Assembly: GCA_018398575.1 (NCBI GenBank)
Contig: JAGTXZ010000020.1
Span: forward strand, 2,170,001 to 2,234,000
From: Ampelomyces quisqualis
Lineage: Eukaryota > Ascomycota > Dothideomycetes > Pleosporales > Phaeosphaeriaceae
DNA length: 64,000 nucleotides
Direction of reading: 5' to 3'
Under the pieces are notes generated by a model. It saw nothing but the letters and a program-made list of their open reading frames with translations, ran no database searches and was not told the DNA's origin. A program made the translations under genes and the position numbers. This document shows positions 33,595-45,894 of this stretch, in pieces. Positions within the stretch are counted from its first letter, which is position 1. Each line of letters begins with the position of its first letter.

Positions 33595-33874
33595 GGCGGC
33601 TCGGATCTATCCTCTCGCGTCGGCCGTGCAAGGAGAGTCGGGGGTATGGGGTCGCCAGGCCTCGTCGACGTCGTGTCGAGGTGCCGGTCGAGTGGTCGAA
33701 GCTCTGAGGCTGCTCGGCCTTGGCAGCTCTGACGTCCAACCGGAAGCCTGTCGTCCTGGCCTGTCGAATCTTCAATCAATTCCCTCAAATCCACTTCCTC
33801 CACGTCGAGGCGCTGTCCATCTACTTTCTTTCCTTGTCTCCCTCTCTGTCCGTGGCCTGCCTCAGCTCCTCGTC
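33595..33874. promoter_or_regulatory. Divergent promoter, complex I subunit / KGD2
   Basis: 280 nt between start codons of two nuclear-encoded mitochondrial enzymes. Pyrimidine-rich before KGD2 (CTTTCTTTCC and similar). No defined element. Confidence 0.5.
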
Positions 33875-35566
33875 ATGTCTGGCCAGCAGTGTCTCCGCCG
33901 TCTGCCATGCGCCCTGCGATCCGTTGCGGCTGTGCGCGCAGGCTCACGAGCGGTGAACAGGCTTCCTGCTGCGCGTAGCTATTCTGCCGTCTCGAGGGCG
34001 TCATCCTCTGGGCTTCTGGGCCAGGCGTCGAGGTTTGTATGTTCGTGGAGCAACTTGAAGCTCGGCTAATTCCCTAGCAGGCGTCCTGGACAGCTCTCTT
34101 CACAACGGCTATGGAGTGCCGAGCAGACACGCAGCTATGGTGGGTGTGGCCGCCAACGACCCACGTACCAACGCTGACATCAGGTGCAGCCGATACGATT
34201 GTCAAAGTGCCACAGATGGCCGAGTCCATCACAGAAGGAACCTTAAAGCAGTGGTCAAAACGTGGGTGCTACGATGAGGTCCAATCTGGAGCAACAGTCT
34301 GGGCTAACTCTCGGCAGAGGTCGGCGACTACGTCGAGCAGGACGAAGAAATTGCGACCATCGAGACGGACAAGATCGACGTTTCCATAAACGCACCCGAA
34401 GCCGGCACTATCAAGGAGTTTTTGGTCAATGAGGAGGACACTGTGACCGTTGGACAGGATATCGTCAAGTTGGAGGCTGGCGGTGAGCCCTCGGGCGGAA
34501 AGTCGCAGGAAGCCTCGCAGGGAACCCAGGAGCCAGCGTCCAAGGACCAGGAGACGGCGTCACAGCCCTCTGGCGAACAGGAGCAGTCAAAGTCGAGCGA
34601 GGAGAGCGCGCCCAAGCAAGAGCAAAAGCAACCTGAGGCGCCCAAGCAGAAATCAGAATCAAAACCTGAGCCTCCCAAGCCGAAGCCACAGCCGCCAAAG
34701 CAAGAATCAAAATCCACACCGCCAAAGGAAGAGCCGAAGCAGGCCCAGCCTGGTAGCCGTGAGGAGCGTCGCGTGCGTATACGAGTTTTATATAGGCGAA
34801 CACCCACTGACAATGTCCACAGGTCAAGATGAACCGCATGCGCCTCCGCATTGCCGAGCGTTTGAAGCAGTCGCAAAACACGGCCGCCTCCCTGACCACC
34901 TTCAACGAAGTCGACATGTCGTCCATCATGGAGTTCCGCAAGCTTTACAAGGATGAAATCTTGAAGAATAAGGGTGTCAAGCTTGGTTTCATGTCCGCCT
35001 TCTCGCGCGCATGTATCCTTGCCGCGCGTGATGTGCCCGCTGTCAACGCCTCCATCGAAGGTCCTAATGGCGGCGACACTATCGTCTACCGCGACTATGT
35101 CGACATCTCCGTCGCCGTCGCGACTGAGAAGGGTCTTGTCACACCTGTCGTCCGAAACGCTGAGAGTCTGGATATGGTCGGCATCGAGAAGGCGATTGCG
35201 GATCTGGGCAAGAAGGCTCGTGAAAACAAGCTCACCATTGAAGATATGGCTGGCGGTACATTTACCATCTCGAACGGAGGCGTTTTCGGCAGCTTGATGG
35301 GAACCCCAATCATCAACCTTCCCCAGACTGCCGTATTGGGTCTCCACGCCATCAAGGACAAGCCTGTTGCGATCAACGGCAAGGTAGAAATCAGGCCGGT
35401 GAGTCACCATGGACTACCGGAGCTGCAACTCGTATGCTAACCTTGATTCCAGATGATGTATCTTGCTCTCACGTACGACCACAGACTCCTCGATGGTCGG
35501 GAAGCCGTAACTTTCTTGGTCAAGGTCAAGGAGTACATTGAGGACCCCAGAAAAATGCTGCTCTAA
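33875..35566 (+). CDS. KGD2: 2-oxoglutarate dehydrogenase E2, dihydrolipoyl succinyltransferase
   Basis: Core E2 of the mitochondrial TCA-cycle complex. Exons 33875..34032, 34081..34139, 34184..34261, 34318..34772, 34823..35398 and 35453..35566 give 479 residues. The N-terminus is an Arg/Ser/Ala-rich mitochondrial presequence. The lipoyl domain starts at VKVPQMAESITEGTL, with the lipoylated Lys at 117 in IETDKIDV. A long Glu/Lys/Pro/Gln-rich linker replaces a peripheral-subunit binding domain, as in other eukaryotic KGD2. The catalytic domain begins VKMNRMRLRIAERLK and ends with TYDHRLLDGREA, which holds the active-site His and Asp. All five introns are GT-AG. Confidence 0.94.
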
Positions 35567-36526
35567 GCCCTCCACAATCCCATTCGTGGTTTTTGTATAT
35601 TTTTATTGTTTCGACCCAGCTCGTAGCAGAGCAGATCATGTGTGTGCGCTACGTAGGATCCAGGATCTCTGTGTAAAATGTGTAATCCACAACGGCCTGC
35701 CAGGTGCTCGCGCAAAGCGCACCCCGTGTATGATAACCACCCCAATTGCATACCGAGCATTTTCCCCACCGATAAATCCCATGCCCTCGAATACAAACCA
35801 TCGAATCCCAACCCCTCCCTTCCCGACCCCGCGCCCAACGTTCCCCTCGTACCGTTGTTTCACAGATGAATTCCCCCCCCCCCACTTCTCTCCCTAGAAT
35901 TCAATCTCGTTTCCGTCCCCACGCGGCACGGCGCATGTGTTGCTTTCCACGTTTCCCCTTGTCTCCCTGGCCAAAGTTTCGCACGGGGAAGGATGCGAAT
36001 TACCACGTTCGGTTACGCGAACAGGCCCGAAAAGAAGAAGAAGGAGGAGGAGGAGGGAGGAGAGGAGAAGGAGAAGGAGAAGGAGAAGGAGAGAGAAGGA
36101 GAAGGAGAAGAAGGAGAAGGAGAAGGAGAAGAAATACTGGGATTGTTGGGTTGTTTCGTGGGTGGTGTGGAGGGTCGATGGGCAAGGGGTGAGGGCATGT
36201 TCTGTAGAGCGTTGGAAGCGCGGGGGGTTGTTATGCTTGGGGCGGGGGCAGCAGGGTTGGAGTCTAGTTGTGTGTGTGATTGAGACGTTGACGCTGGGGG
36301 GTGAGGATATAGCGGGTGGAGAGGAAGAGGGGTAGAAGAGGGGATTTGGATGTATAGATAGACAAGGAGTGGGTTGTGGATAGTACGGTGCGGTGGTGTA
36401 TATTGGGATTGGAGGGAGGGGGTGAGTTCACTGCATAGTGCACGGCGGCAAGGGCGCATCAGGGAATGAGGTGCGCGATGAGACGATGCGCGCCAAGGTG
36501 GTGATGTTGAAGATGTGTAGTGTGAT
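35567..36526. other. Convergent intergenic region with purine tract
   Basis: 960 nt between the KGD2 and GRC3 stops. It contains a run of C near 35873-35882 and the polypurine tract at 36029-36134. Open frames over the tract are low-complexity artefacts. Confidence 0.6.
36029..36134. repeat. 106-nt uninterrupted polypurine tract (GAAGGA-rich)
   Basis: Every base from 36029 to 36134 is A or G, mostly gaaggagaa-type units. Such mirror-like homopurine runs can form triplex (H-DNA) and are often length-variable. It lies between two convergent genes. Confidence 0.95.
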
Positions 36527-38637
36527 TTAGGTCTGGAACTTGCGGACGCGACGGAGTGTATTCAAGTAGCCCATGTGGTCCACGCGGTCCTTGCTCTCGA
36601 CCCATGGTATACATTCCGTCTGCTCGGACGAAGAGGTCGACGTCCCGGCATGTGCGTCCTCGAGATATGCCCACTCGGGAGGATCGCAGCAGCCGCCGAC
36701 TAGGACGGTGCGCTCGGGGATCAGACTATACATGGAGTCATCGTGCGCTTGCGGCACTAAGATTTGGACGAGTCGCCTTTGCAGATCGAATCCGCGTATT
36801 AGCGCAGTGCATATCAGCTTTGACGTCTTTGGGTCCAGAGGCTGCACTATTCCTGTGCAGTCCGACTTTGGGACGTACGGAACGCGGTGTTTGCGTGTCC
36901 GGGGCTGGGCGGTATATGGACTGGGTATGACCGAGGATGTTGATTCGACCAGCTGGACAATGGACCCAGTCAGTACGTGGAGTAGGGATCTAGGTTCGAC
37001 TGGTTCAGAGTACATGGCAAAGCAAACAAAGTCCTGCAAACGGTCTTCCGTCTCTTCATAACACAATTCCCAAGGTACTAGCTCCGACACTGGACTGGGT
37101 AGCCATACTCGTAGAGAGACATGTGCTGCGCTCTGTTTCGCGAGATGGAAGTAGGACTCCATTTGCATGGCTCTCAACTCTGCGTCTGTCCTCATGGGTG
37201 CGGAAGTCGGGAGGTATGCTGCGATCTCATGCATTGTACCACGATATTGTGATACAACGGTCTGGAGCAAGTGGAGCCTGGTCGCGTTTTCCATATCGTT
37301 CGCCTGCCTATCTCCCAAGTAAACGGCATGATGCGGTTTAATTCGAGTGATCAAGGTGGTGAGAAGGTCAAAGTCGGAGATGTATAACGAACCAGGCGTG
37401 TTGATGATGAGTGGCAGAAGCGCATCTCGCGAATAAAGACTTTTGTACGCTAGAAAGAGGTCTTCTACACATGTGCGGTAGTAGTCCCTGTAGTTTACGA
37501 GGGTTGGAGGAACGGCGTGCGCACGAACAATTTCATTGGCATTTGTCCCGGATGGCGACAGTGTTGTCACAGGATGCGAGAAGCCTGGACCTAGGTTGAG
37601 CGACCTGACCATGATGAGGGAGATTTGACCGTGGGGCGTGTACTCCGACTTGAAGGGATCGAGGTCGAGATAGCATGCGGCAGGTAGCGGACGAGCCGAC
37701 TTGCCCTGGCCGGTGAGGTACCGATTTAGCAATCGTCTCGCGAAGGTAGACTTGCCGGTATTCGATGTGCCGACGGTAAGGATAATGGAGGGTTCAGCCG
37801 CGCAATCTTCGACGACACGAAGCCAGTCTTCAGGGCTGGTTTCGGGGCACAGCGGTCGGCCGAGCGCATCTGCTTTGGACTCGGTGATCTGGCGAGTACA
37901 TTAGCCATCAGTGTCGCCCTCGACATTTATGCTACGCATATGCCGATCAAGTGCAAGTCACTTACAACGTCAAACGATTTCGATTTTCCAAGCCTCGTCG
38001 GCACGTTCCAAATGTCTGCGAATAACGTGCTGGTGGTTGCGAGCGGCCGCGGCTCCTCGCAGGTGATGAATTGTACATGGTTCATGCCATCTAGACCTCT
38101 GATCTTCGATAGGGGATGAGTGGCAGGTACATGAGAAGTATAAGTCTGGGCTTTCTGCCCCTCATGTGACAAGGCACCAATGTTGGCGCCATTGACATTG
38201 ATGGCACCTCGTAACACCTTGAAATGGAAGCATCCGACCAGAGCGATGGTAGTGTGCTTGGGCAACTTTACGGTCAATTCATCGGAAGTTTCAGACAAAA
38301 CGTTCCGAGGCTCGTTGCGCCAGCTACAGAGCCTCAGATTCTGTCTGACGGCCAATGGCTCCTCATCTGGTTCCGACTCTTCATGCTGAGGCGAAGGGCT
38401 TGGAGGTACCACGACCGAGGGCTCCGGCACCGGCTCTGTCGTGCATTCTGGAGCAATGACACCCTTTACTGCTGATTCTGCTCTCAATCTGGCTGCTGCG
38501 ATTGCACTCAGAGGCTTGCCATTGGTCGGTGCAGGGTCTAAAGCGGCGATCGGAATGGCATGGTCCACAAGCGCAGATATGTAAGGCGTCTCACTCGCCA
38601 CTCGGGAATCGTTGACTTTCCTTCTCTTTCCGGGCAT
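36527..38637 (-). CDS. GRC3: Polynucleotide 5'-hydroxyl kinase Grc3
   Basis: RNA 5'-kinase of the Clp1/Grc3 family; with Las1 it processes ITS2 of pre-rRNA and in yeast also helps RNA polymerase I termination. Exons (minus) 37966..38637 and 36527..37888 give 677 residues with one 77-nt intron. The start MPGKRRKVND is a basic nuclear-type N-terminus. The P-loop is at 264-271 (GTSNTGKS, in the GxxNxGKST form typical of the family), followed by TFARRLLNRYL, then CYLDLDPFKSEY and TPHGQISL. The C-terminal region has GIVQPLDPKTSKL. The first 220 residues hold the N-terminal domain (KLPKHTTIALVGCFHFKVLRG). Divergent from RPA34. Confidence 0.9.
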
Positions 38638-38827
38638 CCTGCTTTGCAATTTTATGGTCGCGGTGTTGGAGCATGACTTGGTCAGGAATATCAAAAGATG
38701 GATCCTCTCTAGCGTGGCACTAGGGCGTGTGGTGCAGGCGCGGAGAAGATCCATGTTCGCCGACTCGCCGACAAAAAAGTTGCGACAGCTTCCCTCGACG
38801 CGCATGGAACATGGACCAGCGCGCACC
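38638..38827. promoter_or_regulatory. Compact divergent promoter GRC3 / RPA34
   Basis: Only 190 nt separate the two proposed start codons; if an earlier RPA34 ATG (38753) is used, 115 nt. The leaders must overlap or the promoter must be truly bidirectional. Confidence 0.55.
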
Positions 38828-40133
38828 ATGACGGAGATGAAGAAAACCCCGGTGCCCCTGCCGGTCTCAAGTTCCAAGCTGCAGGCCAAGTCAAAGTCCA
38901 AGCCTGAGCCCAAAGCATCGACGGTGCCTGCAAAAGGCGCGCTGAGCCAGGAATTCGTCGGCAGCGACGACGATTCTTCGTCTGAGGAGCCGCGCCAGCC
39001 CAGACCCAAGACGACGATAGCTGTGCACCGACCGAATGGAGCAGCAAAGACCAAAGAGCCCGCAAGATCTAAAACCGCGTCCAATGCAAAGGCCGCGTCT
39101 CAGAAGGCAGCACCAAAGCAAGTTGTGACGCAAGCGCAAGCCGCGGAGCTGTCCAGCTCAGAGCAGACGGATGACGACGACGACGGCGACGATTCGCTTT
39201 TGAACGGAGCGCCGCAGTTGGCACAGAAGCCTGCACAAGCGTATGTGGATGCTACCCATCTTAGCAGCGTGACATGTATGGTGCTCACTCTACTACAGGC
39301 AAGCGCGATCGCAGCATGCACGACTGCACACTGCAGAGATCCGGCCGGCGCAAGCCTACGTACCACCCAAGGGCTTCGATGCCGTGCCGTGTAACGATAA
39401 AACTACGTCGAAATCAGCGCACGTGTTCAGCAACTTGCAAGGAAAGCAAATCTGGCACATGACCGCCCCCGCAGGCGTCTCTGTCCGCGAACTGAAAGAA
39501 ATAGCCATGGACCGAGCCATGCGCGGAGAGGCTGTCCTCTACCACAAGGGCACTGGCTATGGCTTCTCAAATCCAGGAGAGGCCAATGCCGGCACCTGCA
39601 TCGTCATGATACCCCAGAAAGATGGATACAAAGCCGGTAGGTTCAACAGACGCACATCACAGTCGGGTTGTTAACAGCTGCTAGTCAGCGCGCCCATCTC
39701 GCAAAGCCTGCGCCTCCGAGCAGAAGTGCAGCTTCCGCAATTGAGCTCCAAGCAGGCAGACGTGAGGACAGGCTCAGAAGCTGCAGCGTCCATCACAAGA
39801 TCCACTATCCGAGCGCCTCGACCGCAGCTCAAAGGTCTGAAGATGCGCTTTATGCCCACTGGATTTGGCAGTGGACATGCAGAAACGCTGGGGAACTCGG
39901 ACAGCGAAGAAGAGACACCACAAGGAACGGCAGGGCTTGGCCTACCGAGGGCGCTCAACCTGCCGTCAAGGAAAGAGAAGCGGAAACACGCGGCCGTGAA
40001 CGGAGACGACGTCATAGAGCCTCCGAAGAAGCAGAAGAAGCAGAGGGGTACGGAAGAGCTGCAGGGCAAGGAAGAGAGAAGAGCGAAGAAGGAAAGGAAG
40101 CGCGCACAGGCAGCTGCGGCAGCCAAGTCGTGA
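38828..40133 (+). CDS. RPA34: RNA polymerase I subunit A34 (RPA34/A34.5)
   Basis: Part of the TFIIF-like A49/A34.5 module of RNA polymerase I. Exons 38828..39240, 39299..39636 and 39686-adjacent 39685..40133 give 399 residues. The N-terminal third is disordered and acidic/Ser-rich. The core begins at AYVPPKGFDAVPCNDKTT and continues with FSNLQGKQIWHMTAPAGV, GEAVLYHKGTGYGFS and APISQSLRLRAEVQLPQL. The C-terminus is a long Lys-rich tail (PPKKQKKQR, KKERKRAQAAAAAKS), as expected for A34.5. The start is uncertain: ATG 38828 has the better context (CACC before ATG), but 38753 and 38804 are in frame. Introns are 58 and 48 nt. Confidence 0.88.
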
Positions 40134-40505
40134 CGGCATGTCGCGGCTGTTCACACTGAGATGTTTATTTAGGGCGGAGGATGAGATACCACGGCTGCAG
40201 CAAGCACGTGACATGTCTGGTCTAGGCTGCATTTCTGAGTAGAGCAAAGTGTGGCATGAAAGCTCGATTAGCGTTGCAGCATTGTTGATGGACGGGTGTT
40301 GGGGTTGTGCCGTGGCGCCAGTGAGCACAGACTTACATGTAGCGTGTGGTGTGTGTGTGTGTGTTGTGTGTGTGTGTGTACTCCGTATCCAGCTGTGGTC
40401 GAGCGCGCGGGCAGCCGACGACGACCACCAACATGCTGGCGGCCGCATCGCATCACCCCACCCACCGACCCGACTGCACCGAACGTTGCGAGCGCACCTG
40501 CCAAC
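40134..40505. promoter_or_regulatory. Upstream region of the ApsB-like gene, with GT repeat and decamer
   Basis: 372 nt between RPA34 and the next start on the same strand. It holds the GT-rich microsatellite at 40344-40379, directly followed by the decamer GTACTCCGTA at 40378-40387. Confidence 0.55.
40344..40379. repeat. GT-rich microsatellite
   Basis: Imperfect (GT)n over 36 bases with two breaks in the pattern. Probably length-variable; upstream of the ApsB-like start codon. Confidence 0.9.
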
Positions 40506-43500
40506 ATGGCGGCCGCACCCAACGCTCCTCCTGCCTCCGCCTCTGCGACTGAGCCACCACCACCACCACCACAATCCCCCGACGCCGAGCCCTCCTCGCC
40601 CACGCCGCCACATGCGCCCCACGACGACATGGCACACGACGTGCCCGACGCGGACCTCCCGCCCCTGCCGCCGCTCCCAGCCGACGGCGACGACAGCTTT
40701 CTGCAGCGCGACGCCAACGAGGGCAGCACCCACGGCGACGGCAGCGTGCTGATGGACCGCGAGATGAACCGCCAACTGATGGATATCGAGTCGAGCTTCC
40801 TGCCCGAACTCTCCGCGCAGCCCGACGCACCACAAGGCCCTCCTGGTGCCGACGACACGTACCTGTTCGGCGGCTCCCCAGGAAACGCGCGTCCGTCCGC
40901 TGCGACTGTAGAGCGCGATGCGGACCTGCAGAGGGTCATGGCGAATCTGGAAGAGATGACAAAGCCCAAGAAGAAGCCCAAGAAGCTGGAGGTGCGAAGT
41001 GGTAACACGCCAACGAAGCCCACGGCAGGAGAGGCACACAGCCCCGACTCGGCGACACCATCAGAAGAACCTCCCACGCCAGCAGACGCTTACAAGACCC
41101 CGGCGGCTCGACGACTGGACTTTGGAAGCGACGATTCCCCCCACCATAGTACTCCGACAGGACAAGGTGCACCGTCCTCGCCCTCCGCGGAAGCGGCGCA
41201 ACGAAACCAGGCACGGGCTGTTATGGGTGACCCAACCGAGTCCGACACGGACGAGCTGAAATTTTCCGAACAACAGGCCCCGAAATTACCAAGGTATCCA
41301 TCCATACCCGAAGTACAGGACATCGACCACGCTCTGCGGCCCACGTCGAGCGCCTCGACTGTGAAAGCTCCCGACTTCACACAATTCGAGCAAGGCTCCT
41401 CGCTCCTCGCTTCTGATCACGAAAAGTCCGCTTCGGTGGCCTCGCCAAACACAAGAAAAAGGCCAAGTTTTCTACAGAATCGCCATTCCAGCCAACGGTC
41501 CTCGGTATCTTCCTTCACCAATCGTTCGGATGCATCTGGAGATGGCGCAAGCACAGCCAGTCTCGGTGCAGATTACGCTTTGCAGACCGGCGGCGCAGTG
41601 CCACGCTCGGTACCGCACAGAAGTAGCCTGGGTCTATCGAGACTACCCAGTCTCGGCAGCATTGCATCATCCATGTCCGGCTACAGTGATGTCAATCCTT
41701 GGGAGAAGCATCGCAGCATCAGCTCGAATTCTTTGTCTGGACTGCTGCATCCAGATGCTAGCCTAGGTCGACTTGACGAGGAACATGTTGGCACCGCAAC
41801 TCCCCCCGAAACCCCACGAGCCCCTACCATTCAGCCATCAGCTCCGACCGATACTGTGATCGCTAGGCACGTTCAAGATATCCAGGTTCCTGACACCGTT
41901 GCCCGCGAATTTCGCGCCAAGCATTCTCGCGCATCGGATGACCAACATTTGGCCACTCCATTCACGCGGAGCAAACACAATCTAACCCTAAAGGAGCAGA
42001 ATAGCAAAATTGACAAGCTTAGCAAGGAGAACTTTGATTTGAAGCTGAAGATTCACTTCCTTGATCAAGCGTTGCAAAATCGATCCGATGAGGGAGTCAA
42101 GGACATGATATCCAAGAATGTGCAGTTACAGACGGATCTCGCGACCGAAAAAAAAGAATCTCATTCTCTCAGGAAGAAGGTAAGAGATCTCGAGCGCAGG
42201 ATCAAGGCGCATGAAGAAGGTCTTGCACCTGCGAAAGAGACTGGAAGCGGCTCTGAGGATGGTAAAAGTGATGGATCTGCGCGTCAGGCCGAGCTCGAAG
42301 AAGAGATCGAATTCCTCCGAGAGAGCCTCGAGAGCACGGAAACAATCGTTGAGCAGTGGAAGCAAGAAGCTCTACAGAAAGAGGCCGACAACAGGCGAAT
42401 GGCGGACTACATCAAGAGCATGCGAGAAAAGAGCCCGTCTGGCGAGTCTGCGAGCCGCGACGAGGCTATGTTGCGGGAAGATGTGGAGGAGGAGCGCGCG
42501 CGCCGAGAACAGGTTGAGACACGATGCCAACACGCTGAAATTGAGAGCGAAAATCTTCGTGCTGAGGTCCAGCGGCTCAAAGCGCATAACGCACAACTTC
42601 TACAACAACCTCCGCAACATCACGTCAACAAGGTCTTCAGCAGCACGCGACGAATTCACCAGTCTCTTACTACCCGTTCACACTCAACTGATGGAACCGA
42701 GCACGCGGCGCCAATATCTTTGGACGGAACGAGTGGGACACTCGTAGATCAATTGCAGAATGACAACGATAAACTACAGCGTGATCTCCACGCCCAAGTT
42801 TCAATGCTTACATCACGAAATCGAGAGAACCTACGCCTCCGAGAAGAAAACGAAGGCTTGAAGTTGACCATTCGTCGAGGTGACACTGGGTCGGTCGCTG
42901 GTGATAGCATCCTGGAGCGATCGATATCGCGCAACCACATGAGATCTGTTTCTCGAGCCAGCGGTGGCACACGTGTAACACAAATCAGCGATCCTGAACG
43001 AGAGGACCTCGAAAGCAAATACGCCGCACTGCGAGACGAGTTGTCACAAATGAAACTCTCCTACAAGGAACTTGACGATCTACTCAACGGACACCTGGAC
43101 ATGTTGGAGACTACGGAAAACAAGGTGACTGAGCTGGAAAGGGAGATCGAGGCTTCAACTGAGGACCTGCAAGCTTTGTCAAATGAACGAGATGAGGCAT
43201 TGGAACTGCTGCAGGACAAGGAGCAAGAGTGCGAAGAGCTTAGGCAGGAAGCTCTCGACACTGTCCAGAGACTCGAGAACGAACTTGATCAGAGGCAACA
43301 GGAGCGAGAACGGCTCATCATCGACCTGGACAATACGACTGAAGATTTCAACGCCTTACAACAGGAAATGAAGAACGTCAGCGAGAGTTTACTGAATCTA
43401 GAGGACGACCGTGACGCTAGTCTACGAAAGATTCACACTCTTGAGACGGAGCTCGCGGACGCTAACCACGAACTGGGCAGACAGGACAAGTTTTTGAGCG

Positions 43501-45247
43501 ATGAGAGGTCGAAGACGGAAAGGCTCGAAGTTCAACTCGAAACGTGTCAAGGAGAGATTGACTTCTTACGAGAAGAACAGGAGGGCGACAAGATCAAGAT
43601 AGGCGAACTGGAGTCGGCTTACAATAACGCTCAGATCACGATACAAGAGGGCAGAGAGCGTCTTCGAGATATCGAGGAGCGATCCGCGGTGGAGCGGCAA
43701 CAGCGCGATGTGCTGGTAAATCAAGGGAAGCAGGAAGCGGACAAGATGATGATCGACCTCAACATCCAATTAAACAAGCTCAAAGAGGATAGCAGAAGGT
43801 TGCGAAAGAATCTTTCGAGCAAAGAGGTGGAGGCGTCTACTTGGAAGCAACGACTTGACGAGCTGGAGCTCGGTCTTCGTGAATCTCTCGGCAATCTCAA
43901 CGGCACAAAGGCCAGCCTTTTCAAAGTACTTGATGTCCATCCGGTGACTAACATGCGCCTCGCTAATGCATCACTCAGGACATTGTTAAGCTACAACGAG
44001 ATCTCGAGGCTGCCACACAGGAGCTCGATATCACCAAGAACGATCTGGCGGAGAAGGACCGTTTACTCCGCAACCGAGATTCATTATTGGAGAACACCGG
44101 CATGGAAAGTCGCCGGCTCGCAGAACTACTTGAGCGCGAACGCCAAAGTCGCCGCCAAGAGCAGCATTCGTACGAAACAGCCAAGCGGGGCCACCAAAGT
44201 GTCACTCGGACCGTGCAACAACACGAAACAAGAGTTTTGGAGCTTGAAACTCTTCGTAGCCAGGACCGGCAAAGGTTGCATGGTCTCGAAAAGCAGTACA
44301 AGGAGCAACTGCTTGAGCGCAACAATTTGCTATATGCTCTGTGGAATCGTTTATCGACTCTTTGTGGTGCCGAGTGGTGTCGCAGCAATGCACTGGTGAA
44401 TGGCGAGCTAACATCGATGGAGCTCATATCGAAGAACATTCAGGGCTTCAACAAGAACATGATCTCGGCCGTCAAGACTGTTGAGGGAATCATTGGAGGC
44501 TTCAAAATCAGAATTCGTGCCATGGAGAAGGACTTGGTTCGTGATTACCAGACTCTGGAACATACACTCGACGTTCGTGTAAAGCGTCTCGATCAGCTCG
44601 AAAAGGTTGTACAAGCTCAAAGACAGTCAATGTCCATCGGTCGCCCAAGTACGGTTCGTGGCGGGTTAGTCGATGTCAACTCTGCAGAGGTCAACAAACT
44701 TCGTACCGAGAACAAGAATTTGCGTACTGAAGTCCAAACCTTGCGGGCCATCACATCGACCACACAATCCGGGAACGAAATCACTGTCAGTCGTTCGCCG
44801 TCCCGTAACGGTTCCCCTCCATCTTCGAAACGGGCCAGTATGGCACAGACACTTCTCCGCGCACATTCGGCTTCCGTTGTGGAGCATCTCCAGAACCAGC
44901 CGCCTGGACACCCATATCCTGCATCCGTACCTCTTCAGCCCAGTGAACAGAAGTGGATACATCGGTTGAAAGAGTTGGAGCGACGCCTAAAAGCCGAACG
45001 AGAAGCCAGACTTCTTGATCGCAGTGGTGCGAGAAAGCGACTCGAGCAGAAGGTCGAAGAAAATGCCGATCTCAGAGCAAAACTTGAAAAGGTGAAGGAC
45101 CGCAACGACGAGGGTGGTGCAGAGAGTGTTCACAGGAGTGCCTCTGCTGTCGGGAGTCGTGGCGAAAGCAGTGGACGGCAAAGTGCAGCCGCAAGCACGA
45201 GGAAGAGGAATGGGTTAGGACAAGAGGATTCTTCCGAGATGTACTAG
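40506..45247 (+). CDS. Microtubule-organising coiled-coil protein, ApsB/Mto1 type
   Basis: Large protein with the centrosomin-type CM1 motif (Cnn_1N) that recruits the gamma-tubulin complex; the family includes Aspergillus ApsB and fission-yeast Mto1. Exons 40506..43925 and 43979..45247 give 1562 residues. The first 480 residues are disordered. CM1 lies at about 490-560 (LTLKEQNSKIDKLSKENF, then LKLKIHFLDQALQNRSDEG). Long heptad-rich coiled coils run from about 560 to 1280. A globular C-terminal part (LYALWNRLSTLCGAEWC) is followed by another coil and a Ser-rich end. I start at ATG 40506 (MAAAPNAPPASAS); the frame is open upstream, but that part reads through the GT microsatellite. Expected at septal and spindle-pole organising centres, affecting nuclear positioning. 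Confidence 0.86.
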
Positions 45248-45894
45248 TACGAGTATTCTAAAACGTGTCGGACGATGTTTGTGGGACGGTACGGTCATGT
45301 TCTTATGTTGAGTAACTTTCACGATGTAACGTGCTACTGGGAGTTGATTGCTTTCGGCGTCCATAGCATAACGTAACTACACGTCACGGGTGCTTGTAAG
45401 GATACATCTCAAGACAGAAGGGCAACTGGTTTGGTTGTAATTCACTCAGCCATGATTGGCATCGTTTTACCTCACTTGAACTCTGTGCGAATTGACACCG
45501 GGGCCTTCACCCTTCACCCTTCGCACTGCGCCTACTTGCTTCTCGTCCCCGCTCTTCAGACTTCAACCCTTCGTCTCCAACAAATCACCTGCTGTCACTC
45601 TATCAAAGCAACGCCATAAATCTCAGCAACTCAACAACGTGGACACCTGATCGTCTCTCCACCGGCAGCTTTACGTCACAGTGTCTTCGAGGCCTGGCCA
45701 CGACGTATACAGATAGCCTCACCGCTCAGCAGTCAGTCGCACGTTCCGGGCTCGGATTTTTAGGCATCACTAACCCCCACCCTAGCAAACGTACTCCCGC
45801 TTCAGTCTTGTACGTCCATTTACTTACTTCTCCACCGCCGCTGTTTCTGGTGTGTTGCATACGATAACTGCATTGAGCTGTTGTTGCTTGCATA
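45248..45894. promoter_or_regulatory. Upstream region of the SIM-repeat gene
   Basis: 647 nt between two genes on the same strand. Pyrimidine-rich over about 45500-45660 and 45770-45850, as often seen before fungal transcription starts. No defined motif. Confidence 0.45.

Noticed and set aside
33059..33775. 238-codon minus-strand open frame read as a single-exon gene
   Set aside because: Only fragments match the complex I LYR family; the spliced reading in other frames restores the full family sequence in phase.
35866..36459. Open frames over the purine tract, Glu/Lys/Arg- or Ser/Pro-rich
   Set aside because: They exist on both strands because the tract has no stop codons; no other coding signal.
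40268..41077. Long minus-strand open frames opposite the ApsB-like N-terminus
   Set aside because: They mirror the Pro/Ser/Ala-rich coding strand and contain Gly/Ser runs only; typical antisense shadows of GC-rich sequence.
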